Made by a program: the position numbers and the translations under genes. From assembly GCA_028064945.1 (NCBI GenBank), contig JAPTWQ010000058.1, forward strand, positions 1 to 5,326: a stretch of DNA of 5,326 bases, read 5' to 3'. The stretch is from Nitrospiraceae bacterium. GTDB lineage: Bacteria; Nitrospirota_A; Leptospirillia; Leptospirillales; Leptospirillaceae. The notes under the pieces were generated by a model. That model made no database searches. It was not told where the DNA came from and saw only the letters and a list, made by a program, of their open reading frames with translations. Of the stretch, positions 1 to 4,991 are shown one piece after another (within the stretch, counting starts at the first letter, position 1; every line of letters starts with the position of its first letter).

Positions 1-2357
1 TGTCCGGGGGGCAACATCAGGGTGGCCCGAAGTTTTCCGTTGATCTGGATGACAAAGGGAATTTCATCCCGGATCATGGCTTCCTCCCGGGCTTCGGGCC
101 ACGGCTGGTCCAGAAGGAGGCCCTCATGCCCCAGAAGACCATAGAGATGCTGGGACAGATGCGGGGCGAACGGAGAAAGAAGAAGGAGAAGCGTGGTGTA
201 GCCTTCCCGAAGGAGGGGTAATTCTTCCGTTTTTTCCGGATCTCCGTTTCCGAGTGCGTTCAAAAGCTCCATCAGACGTGCAATGGCGGTGTTCATCTGG
301 TTGTTGGACTCCAGATCGAACGTCACATCCCGGATCGTTTCATGGATCTTGGCAAGAAGGGGTTTCTGGGCGGAGCTGACAGGTCCTCTGGCTGCGCCTC
401 CGGAAGAAGGGGGAATTGCCGGAAACCGGGACAATTCCAAAACCCGCTGGTAGAGCCTTCCCAGAAAGCGGTAGGCGCCTTCGACGGCCTTGTCGTCCCA
501 GGCCAGGTCTTTGTCGGGAGGGGCGGAAAACAGTGTGAACAGGCGAACGGTGTCTGCGCCGTAACGTTCGATCAGCTGGTCCGGATCGACGACATTCCCC
601 TTTGACTTGGACATTTTGGCCCCGTCTTTCAGGACCATTCCCTGTGTCAGGAGAGACCGGAAGGGCTCGGGAGAGTCGACAATTCCAAGATCTTTCAGGG
701 CCCGGGTGAAAAAACGCGAATAGAGCAGATGCAGGATGGCATGCTCAACTCCGCCGATGTACTGGTCGACCGGGATCCATTGCCGGGCAGCGGTTTTCGA
801 AAACGGTTCCGCGGTGTTTGACGGGTCGGTGAACCGCAAAAAGTACCAGGAAGAATCGAAGAACGTATCCATGGTGTCGGTTTCCCGGCGGGCCGGAGCC
901 TGGCAGTTCGGACAGGTGGTGCGAAAGAAGGATTCGGAGTCCCGGAGAGGCGATCCCCCTTTTCCGGTAAAGGCGACGTCTCGCGGGAGAATGACCGGGA
1001 GGTCCGATTCCGGGACGGGAACCGTTCCGCATGTTTCGCAATAGACGATTGGAATGGGCGTTCCCCAGTATCGTTGTCGGGAGATCCCCCAGTCCCGGAG
1101 GCGATATGTCAACTTCCGGACCCCTTTCCCGCGGGTTTCCAGTTCCGAGATGATCTTCCCCTTGGCCAGTTCGTTCGAAAGCCCGTTGAAGGCTCCGGAG
1201 TGGATCAGATGGCCAGGACCGGTATAGGCCATCTCCGGCGCATGGGGTTCGTGGGCGACGGACGGGGCGATGACTTCCTTGATCGGCAACCCGTATTTCC
1301 GTGCGAATTCATGATCCCTCTCGTCATGTGCCGGAACGCCCATGACCACACCGGTCCCGTAGGATGCTACGACAAAATTTCCGATCCAGAGGGGGAGAAC
1401 GTCGCCTGTCAGGGGATGAATGACGCGGAGGCCAGTATCGATCCCTTCCTTTTCTCCCGGTTCCGTGTTCCGCTCGGTGGTTCTTTTATGGAGGACTTTC
1501 CGGATAAAGGATTCCGTCTCTTCTCTCTGTCGGGACAGGGGGAGAAGCTCTTCGAGGAGCGGGTGCTCCGGGGCAATTGTGACGAACGTGACGCCAAAGA
1601 GAGTATCCGGCCTCGTCGTGAAAACAGAAAGTTCGAGAGAACTTCCTTGTAGGGAAAAGCGGATTTCGGCACCTTCCGATTTTCCGATCCAGTTCTCCTG
1701 CATGACGCGCACTTTTTCCGGCCAGCCTGGAAGGTCCGGAAGCGCATCGAGAAGTTCCCGCGCATAGTCGGTGATCCGGAGATACCATTGTTCCATGGGC
1801 CGTAAGGTAACCGGAGACTTGCAACGCCAGCAGAGACCCTCCTCGACCTGTTCGTTGGCGAGAACCGTGAGGCAGGAATCACACCAGTTCAGAAGCCCTT
1901 CTTTTTTGTAGGCCAGGCCTTTTTCATAGAACTTGAGAAAGAACCACTGATTCCAGCGATAGTATTCCGGAAGGCAGGTGGTGACTTCGCGGGACCAGTC
2001 GTAGGAAAGACCGAGGCGGCTGAGCTGCTCTTTCATGTGGGCGATGTTTTGATCCGTCCAGACGGCCGGGTGGATTCCTCTCTGGATCGCGGCATTTTCG
2101 GCAGGAAGTCCAAAAGAATCCCACCCCATGGGATGCAGAACATTGAATCCTCTCATCCGTTTATAGCGGGCCAGGGCGTCCCCGATCGAGTAATTGCGGA
2201 CGTGTCCCATATGGATCCGGCCGGAGGGATAGGGAAACATCTCCAGACAGTAGAAGGTTTTTTTTCCCGGCTGATCTTTCAGCGCGAAGGCGTTTTCCTG
2301 TTTCCAGCGTTTCTGGACGGTGGTTTCGATCTCTTCGAATGGATAAAGGCTGCTCAA
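1..2357 (-). CDS. leuS: Leucyl-tRNA synthetase, C-terminus cut by window edge
   Basis: Class I aminoacyl-tRNA synthetase that charges tRNA-Leu with leucine in the cytoplasm. The leftward frame is open for 785 codons and runs off the left edge; about 60 residues of the C-terminal tail are missing, judging from E. coli LeuS (860 aa). Motifs seen: HIGH-type HMGH at 49-52 (within PYPSGRIHMGH), TTRPDT at 247-252 and HDERD with Asp345 in the CP1 editing domain (both at E. coli numbering, so post-transfer editing should work), and KMSKS at 581-585. Cys pairs C159/C162 with C176/C179, and C440/C443 with C482/C485, look like two zinc-binding knuckles. The stretch before KMSKS is about 38 residues shorter than in E. 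coli, so the leucine-specific insertion is absent. The TTG start gives an N-terminus, MSSLYPFEEIE, that aligns with MQEQYRPEEIE of E. coli. A stop lies 12 codons upstream in frame, with no ATG or GTG between. Confidence 0.97.
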   Translation of the reverse strand, partial: MSSLYPFEEIETTVQKRWKQENAFALKDQPGKKTFYCLEMFPYPSGRIHMGHVRNYSIGDALARYKRMRGFNVLHPMGWDSFGLPAENAAIQRGIHPAVWTDQNIAHMKEQLSRLGLSYDWSREVTTCLPEYYRWNQWFFLKFYEKGLAYKKEGLLNWCDSCLTVLANEQVEEGLCWRCKSPVTLRPMEQWYLRITDYARELLDALPDLPGWPEKVRVMQENWIGKSEGAEIRFSLQGSSLELSVFTTRPDTLFGVTFVTIAPEHPLLEELLPLSRQREETESFIRKVLHKRTTERNTEPGEKEGIDTGLRVIHPLTGDVLPLWIGNFVVASYGTGVVMGVPAHDERDHEFARKYGLPIKEVIAPSVAHEPHAPEMAYTGPGHLIHSGAFNGLSNELAKGKIISELETRGKGVRKLTYRLRDWGISRQRYWGTPIPIVYCETCGTVPVPESDLPVILPRDVAFTGKGGSPLRDSESFFRTTCPNCQAPARRETDTMDTFFDSSWYFLRFTDPSNTAEPFSKTAARQWIPVDQYIGGVEHAILHLLYSRFFTRALKDLGIVDSPEPFRSLLTQGMVLKDGAKMSKSKGNVVDPDQLIERYGADTVRLFTLFSAPPDKDLAWDDKAVEGAYRFLGRLYQRVLELSRFPAIPPSSGGAARGPVSSAQKPLLAKIHETIRDVTFDLESNNQMNTAIARLMELLNALGNGDPEKTEELPLLREGYTTLLLLLSPFAPHLSQHLYGLLGHEGLLLDQPWPEAREEAMIRDEIPFVIQINGKLRATLMLPPG

Positions 2358-2366
2358 GGATTCCTC
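2355..2366 (-). promoter_or_regulatory. leuS ribosome-binding site and TTG start
   Basis: On the minus strand GAGGAA (2366-2361) lies three bases before TTG (2357-2355). The spacing is tight but usable. No ATG or GTG exists in frame between the upstream stop (2396-2394) and this TTG, and the resulting N-terminus has the family's usual length, so this is the best-supported start. Confidence 0.6.
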
Positions 2367-2418
2367 GGATATGGGGTGTATAAGGATGTCGACTCACTCG
2401 ATTCTATCAGAATCCGGC

Positions 2419-2468
2419 ATCCTTCCGGAAGAAAGGATCTGCCTTTAAGGCCGGGAGTTTTGTCCCGG
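2419..2468. other. Two small hairpins in the leuS leader
   Basis: ATCCTT (2419-2424) pairs with AAGGAT (2433-2438) across an 8-base loop. CCGGGA (2451-2456) pairs perfectly with TCCCGG (2463-2468) across GTTTTG. Both lie 60 to 110 bases upstream of the leuS start, in the probable 5' leader. Neither is followed by a T-run on either strand, so they are not simple intrinsic terminators. I see no T-box features. A role in leuS control is possible but unproven. I could not identify a convincing leuS promoter in the rest of the 2358-2637 interval. Confidence 0.35.
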
Positions 2469-2558
2469 AAATATTTTGGGGAACGGAGAAGGACTCTGGT
2501 ATAGGATTCTTTCCGGTAGGGGGAAGAGATCCTTGCCTTAACCGAATGGAAAAGTCCC

Positions 2559-2587
2559 TTGAGATAGAAACTCTGTCGCGCTATAAT
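2559..2587 (+). promoter_or_regulatory. Sigma70 promoter of the tRNA-Arg gene
   Basis: TTGAGA (2559-2564) is separated by exactly 17 bp from a consensus TATAAT (2582-2587). Transcription would begin near 2594, about 44 bases upstream of the tRNA 5' end, leaving a short leader for RNase P to remove. Strength, spacing and direction all fit a stable-RNA promoter. It lies on the chromosomal side of the presumed integration site, so insertion would not disrupt tRNA expression. Confidence 0.8.
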
Positions 2588-2637
2588 CCCAAAATTGTCT
2601 TGTCTAAGAGATTCGTTCCTTCTTTTCCCACCCGCAT

Positions 2638-2714
2638 GCGCCCGTAGCTCAGCTGGATAGAGCAGTAGACTACGAATCTAAAGGTCGGGGGTTCAAATCC
2701 CTCCGGGCGCGCCA
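2638..2714 (+). tRNA. tRNA-Arg (anticodon ACG), CCA encoded
   Basis: A complete cloverleaf can be folded by eye. The acceptor stem is GCGCCCG (2638-2644) with CGGGCGC (2704-2710), then discriminator G2711 and an encoded CCA (2712-2714). The D arm is GCTC/GAGC with GG in the loop. The anticodon loop is CTACGAA with ACG at 2672-2674. The T arm is GGGGG/CCCTC with loop TTCAAAT. The A34 wobble base would be deaminated to inosine by TadA, letting it read CGU, CGC and CGA. The first anticodon-stem pair (G2665 with A2681) is a mismatch; the other four pair. Its 3' end abuts an integrase gene, so it probably served as the attachment site. Confidence 0.96.
2691..2714 (+). other. Putative attL, tRNA-Arg 3' end
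   Basis: Elements with tyrosine integrases often recombine into the 3' part of a tRNA gene, from the T-loop to the CCA end, and restore the gene with their own copy. An integrase begins 125 bp after this tRNA, in the same direction, which fits attL. The exact boundary is inferred. I see no second copy of this tRNA segment up to position 5326, so attR must lie to the right, outside the window. Confidence 0.55.
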
Positions 2715-2761
2715 TTACCAGAGCCAATCTAGAGAGATTCTGAAAATCCAAAAAACCGAAT

Positions 2762-2781
2762 TTGTCACTCTCTTGTCACTC
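2762..2781 (+). repeat. Direct repeat TTGTCACTC x2, possible integrase arm sites
   Basis: TTGTCACTC occurs at 2762-2770 and again at 2773-2781, an 11-bp period (about one helical turn), so two protein monomers would sit on the same face of DNA. The pair lies between the presumed attL and the integrase start, where arm-type integrase or excisionase sites are usual. The second copy supplies the -35 of the candidate integrase promoter, which suggests autoregulation. A third exact copy occurs at 2984-2992 within the integrase gene. Confidence 0.5.
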
Positions 2782-2801
2782 CGATGAAAAAATCGTAGGA
2801 T
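2773..2801 (+). promoter_or_regulatory. Candidate integrase operon promoter
   Basis: TTGTCA (2773-2778, five of six consensus bases) is followed after 17 bp by TAGGAT (2796-2801, four of six). Transcription would start near 2808, giving a leader of about 30 bases with a GAGGGG ribosome-binding site at 2827-2832, six bases before the integrase ATG. The -35 lies inside the second TTGTCACTC repeat. The fit is moderate and not experimentally shown. Confidence 0.4.
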
Positions 2802-2838
2802 TTCCACACGGTTGAATCGGTCAAAAGAGGGGTGATAA

Positions 2839-3864
2839 ATGGCGACATTCCGCAAGCGTTCCGGCTCCTGGCAAGTTCTTGTCCGAAAAAAAGGTTTCGG
2901 GCAGATCGGACGGACGTTTGACACGAAGTCCGAGGCTGAAGACTGGGCAAAGATCGTCGAATCGGAAATGGTCCGTGGCGTCTTTGTCACTCGAAATGAG
3001 GCGGAGAACACGACTCTCGCCGAGGCGCTTGACCGTTACGAGCGGGAGGTGTCATCCCGGAAAAAGGGATACGCCGTAGAAAAGGGATATATCCGCCGCT
3101 GGAAAAATACCGCTTTCGCGAAACGCACTCTCGCCTCTGTCCAGGGGAAGGACATCGCCGAATATCGGGACATGCGCCTAAAGGAAGTCGCTCCGAACAG
3201 CGTCCGACTGGAACTGGCACTTCTCTCCCACCTCTTCACGATCGCGGTCAAGGAATGGGGCATGGCCGGGTTGGCCAATCCGGTCCAGCAGGTCCGGAAG
3301 CCCAAACTCCCCCAGGGCCGCGACCGACGCCTCCGACCTGGCGAGCTGGAAAAAATCACCGATGCCTCGGAATCCCCTGTCCTGGCGGACATCCTCCGCT
3401 TCGCGGTCGAAACGGGAATGCGCCGGTCGGAACTGGCCGGGATGACCTGGGACCTGGTGGACCTCAAGAAGCGGACGGTGACGCTTCCGGACACGAAGAA
3501 CGGGGAAAAGCGGATTGTCCCTCTCTCGACGGAAGCCTGCCGAATACTGTCGGACCTCCCCCGCCGGCTCGACGGGAAGGTCTGGGGAATGGAGCCGGAC
3601 TCGATCACACAGGCGTTCATCCGCTCTCTCTCCCGCGCCCGCAAAGCCTATGAGCAGGAATGCGAGGAAAAGGGTCAGAAGCCGGATCCCTCCTTCCTGG
3701 CGGACCTCACCTTCCACGACCTCCGGCACGAGGCGACCAGCCGGTTCTTCGAGAAGGGACTGAACCCCATGCAGGTTGCGGCCATCACGGGACACAAGAC
3801 GTTGCAGATGCTCAAACGCTATACCCACCTGAAGGCGGAAGATTTGGCGGAGTTGTTGAGGTGA
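2839..3864 (+). CDS. Tyrosine-recombinase integrase of an integrated element
   Basis: A 341-residue site-specific recombinase that would insert and excise the element by strand exchange at tRNA-Arg. Residues 1 to about 50 form a small arm-type DNA-binding domain (SGSWQVLVRKKG, then a helix near 31-45). Residues about 57-150 look like the SAM-like core-binding domain, and 165-341 are the catalytic domain. The active-site set is complete: Arg195 (TGMRRSEL), Lys220 (DTKNGEKR), His293 and Arg296 (HDLRH), His319 (ITGH) and nucleophile Tyr328 (KRYTHL). Length is normal for phage or island integrases. ATG is preceded by GAGGGG with six-base spacing. The gene points away from the tRNA 3' end, 125 bp downstream, the standard int-attL layout. 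Its TGA overlaps the GTG of the next gene, so the small genes behind it are probably co-translated. It is GC-rich, unlike that cargo. The family call is firm; phage versus genomic island cannot be decided here. Confidence 0.96.
   Translation: MATFRKRSGSWQVLVRKKGFGQIGRTFDTKSEAEDWAKIVESEMVRGVFVTRNEAENTTLAEALDRYEREVSSRKKGYAVEKGYIRRWKNTAFAKRTLASVQGKDIAEYRDMRLKEVAPNSVRLELALLSHLFTIAVKEWGMAGLANPVQQVRKPKLPQGRDRRLRPGELEKITDASESPVLADILRFAVETGMRRSELAGMTWDLVDLKKRTVTLPDTKNGEKRIVPLSTEACRILSDLPRRLDGKVWGMEPDSITQAFIRSLSRARKAYEQECEEKGQKPDPSFLADLTFHDLRHEATSRFFEKGLNPMQVAAITGHKTLQMLKRYTHLKAEDLAELLR
2984..2992 (+). repeat. Third TTGTCACTC copy, inside the integrase gene
   Basis: An exact copy of the 9-base repeat seen twice upstream, here coding for part of Phe-Val-Thr-Arg in the integrase. 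It may be a coincidence or an additional protein-binding site downstream of the promoter. Confidence 0.25.
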
Positions 3865-4067
3865 AGCCAGAAACCTATACAGAGCTTGGAAAGGCGTGTC
3901 TAAATATTGCAGTGGGATTGTTTCTGGTCGGGATCGTTCAACCGATTCTTTCGGGAAAAGCAATCCTTGCGATGGAAGGGATTTCCTGGGGGCTTTTCTT
4001 GTTCTTCGGAACAGCAGGTGTTATATTGTTGAACAAGGGAGGTTTGAAAAATGACGATCAGTCCTGA
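3861..4067 (+). CDS. Small two-helix membrane protein, 68 aa
   Basis: Begins at GTG 3861, whose last two bases are part of the integrase TGA stop (GTGA overlap). GGAG at 3849-3852 lies eight bases upstream. The product starts (M)KPETYTELGKACLN and has two hydrophobic segments, about residues 14-31 and 41-60, joined by a short turn near SGKA, ending in a polar tail (NKGGLKNDDQS). The shape, with YxELGKA at the front and LLNKG after the second helix, resembles small uncharacterised two-helix proteins I recall from other bacteria, but I cannot name a family. The open frame extends upstream to an ATG at 3660, but that part lies antiphase within the integrase and is rejected as a start. Likely inner-membrane; function unknown. 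It overlaps the next gene by 17 bases. Confidence 0.8.
   Translation: MKPETYTELGKACLNIAVGLFLVGIVQPILSGKAILAMEGISWGLFLFFGTAGVILLNKGGLKNDDQS
4035..4043 (+). promoter_or_regulatory. Strong ribosome-binding site for the 39-aa ORF
   Basis: AAGGGAGGT ends eight bases before ATG 4051 and lies inside the end of the preceding gene. It is the best Shine-Dalgarno match in the window and the main reason to treat the tiny ORF behind it as a real gene. Confidence 0.65.
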
Positions 4068-4170
4068 TCTCAATCTTCTAATATGGGGCGTTATTGGTCT
4101 AGTCTTTTTTGGAGGGTTCGCCCTCTACGGATACCTTCACGACCACAAGAAACACCCTCGAGAGTCGTAA
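4051..4170 (+). CDS. Tiny single-helix membrane protein, 39 aa
   Basis: ATG at 4051 to TAA at 4168-4170. The product begins MTISPDLNLLIWGVIG, has one hydrophobic helix at about residues 8-28 (LLIWGVIGLVFFGGFALYGYL region) and a basic, His-rich tail (HDHKKHPRES), which by the positive-inside rule puts the C-terminus in the cytoplasm. Support for translation is a strong AAGGGAGGT site, overlap with the preceding gene's 3' end, and a stop that shares a base with the ATG at 4170 (TAATG). It is too short for most gene finders. Function unknown; partnership with the adjacent two-helix protein in the membrane is a reasonable inference. Confidence 0.7.
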   Translation: MTISPDLNLLIWGVIGLVFFGGFALYGYLHDHKKHPRES

Positions 4171-4363
4171 TGAACATTTTCTATGTAATCCAAATGACGA
4201 TATTATGACCATCGAATTCAGTTCCGACAAGATTTCTCGCGATGTTTCCCTGAACTGGAACGTCAATATCGGACTCACCAAAAAGGGAGTCAGAGAAATC
4301 GTGATCTTCGATGCGAAAGCAATTCGTTTTGTTTCTTCTGCCGCTCCCGCCGATGAAAAATGA
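4170..4363 (+). pseudogene. DUF2283-like gene with apparent frameshift
   Basis: ATG 4170 overlaps the previous stop (TAATG), with GAGAG just upstream, and starts MNIFY, the usual opening of DUF2283 proteins (typically M-x-I-x-Y-D-P-x-x-D). The frame then stops at TGA 4206-4208 after 12 codons. The rest of the domain continues in another frame: NPNDDIMTIEFSSDK, then a strand-turn-strand ending in VNIGLTKKGVREIVIFDAKA, which matches the family's GxVxxIEILDA-type end. Removing the two bases TA near 4185-4187 would restore MNIFYDPNDDIMTIEF and a protein of about 63 residues; a one-base insertion there would also restore frame. So the gene looks disrupted by a small indel, or the read has an error. 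I see no classic slippery heptamer. DUF2283 genes are often near toxin-antitoxin type pairs, but no partner toxin is evident here. Confidence 0.55.
4205..4363 (+). CDS. Downstream fragment of the DUF2283-like gene, 52 aa
   Basis: If the frameshift is genuine, this intact frame may still be expressed. Its ATG (4205-4207) overlaps the TGA (4206-4208) that ends the 12-codon MNIFY frame, an ATGA arrangement that permits reinitiation by the terminating ribosome. There is no Shine-Dalgarno sequence of its own. The product begins MTIEFSSDK and lacks only the first beta-strand of the domain. The same frame is open further up to a TTG at 4109, but that start has no ribosome-binding site and would add a non-homologous stretch lying out of frame within the 39-aa gene. 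Its last 11 bases overlap the next gene. Confidence 0.5.
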   Translation: MTIEFSSDKISRDVSLNWNVNIGLTKKGVREIVIFDAKAIRFVSSAAPADEK

Positions 4364-4991
4364 TCATTCCCATTCTTTCGACACACTGAACCTGATTTTG
4401 GGACGGTCACGGTATCTTGTATTTATTGCGGTACTGGCCGTCATGATAACGGCGTTCTCCTTGTTCATGATCGGGGCTATCCAGGCAATGGATGCCTTGT
4501 ATGTGGCTTGGTCCCGAGTATTCCACGGGGAGTTTTCGCCCCACGGTATTGCCATGAGCCTGAATCTGAACATTGTCAGCACTATGCTTGAGGCTGTTGT
4601 CTTTTATCTGGTTGGTGTCGGTCTTTACAGCCTTTTTATTTCTCCTTTGAATGTGGCGGTGGCCCTTGGCATAGAATCCCTGACTGATCTGGAAAGCAAG
4701 GTTTTAAGCGTCATTATTGTCATTATGGGGGCTACTTTCCTGCAACACTTTGTTCGCTGGAGAGACTCGATTGATACACTAGAATTTGGGGGATCGATGG
4801 CGATAGTTGTGGTCTCTCTCGTCACCTTGCAATGGCTTGGTCACCGGGCTACTGAAATCCAGAAATCCTACAGTCTGAAAACACAGAACAGGGCCCAGCG
4901 TGAGATGTTTCAAGAATCTACGGAACAGCATGAAGTAAGGTCGGACGAATCCAGCGATACAACGATACGATCGGATCATGACATTATCTGA
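4353..4991 (+). CDS. UPF0114/YqhA-like four-helix membrane protein
   Basis: A 212-residue integral membrane protein. Hydrophobic segments lie at about 21-43, 75-97, 116-133 and 145-163. SRYLVFIAVLAVMITAF near the front, then LEAVVFYLVGVGLYSLFISPL and the following LTDLESKVLSVIIVIM, recall the conserved layout of UPF0114 (E. coli YqhA, 164 aa), whose biochemical role is not established. Residues from about 165 form a hydrophilic, charged tail of nearly 50 residues (QKSYSLKTQNRAQREMF onward, Ser/Asp/Glu-rich) that YqhA lacks. I chose ATG 4353, which overlaps the preceding TGA (4361-4363) and suits coupling. ATG 4311 would add 14 residues lying antiphase in the DUF2283 gene. No clear ribosome-binding site precedes either. 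It is the last gene of the overlapping series and ends tail to tail with the leftward gene on its right, overlapping by 8 bp. Base composition is AT-richer than the integrase. Confidence 0.8.
   Translation: MKNDHSHSFDTLNLILGRSRYLVFIAVLAVMITAFSLFMIGAIQAMDALYVAWSRVFHGEFSPHGIAMSLNLNIVSTMLEAVVFYLVGVGLYSLFISPLNVAVALGIESLTDLESKVLSVIIVIMGATFLQHFVRWRDSIDTLEFGGSMAIVVVSLVTLQWLGHRATEIQKSYSLKTQNRAQREMFQESTEQHEVRSDESSDTTIRSDHDII

Noticed and set aside
1074..1652. 192-residue plus-strand open frame
   Set aside because: It is antisense to the intact leuS frame, which carries the editing-domain motifs here.
2451..2468. Perfect 6-bp hairpin as an intrinsic terminator
   Set aside because: It has no T-run on either strand, and no gene ends nearby.
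2037..2504. 155-residue plus-strand open frame
   Set aside because: Most of it is antisense to the leuS N-terminus with its HMGH motif. It shows no ribosome-binding site or domain.
2358..2637. T-box riboswitch upstream of leuS
   Set aside because: I see no T-box sequence or antiterminator/terminator pair, only short separate hairpins.
2726..2739. AATCT/AGATT hairpin after the tRNA as a tRNA terminator
   Set aside because: The stem is only five AT-rich pairs and no T-run follows.
3178..3963. 261-residue minus-strand open frame
   Set aside because: It lies antisense to the integrase, whose catalytic residues are all present. It is a by-product of GC-rich codon bias and has no recognisable domain.
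4170..4208. Programmed -1 frameshift in the DUF2283-like gene
   Set aside because: No X-XXY-YYZ slippery heptamer occurs in the MNIFY frame. An indel or ATGA reinitiation explains the pattern better.
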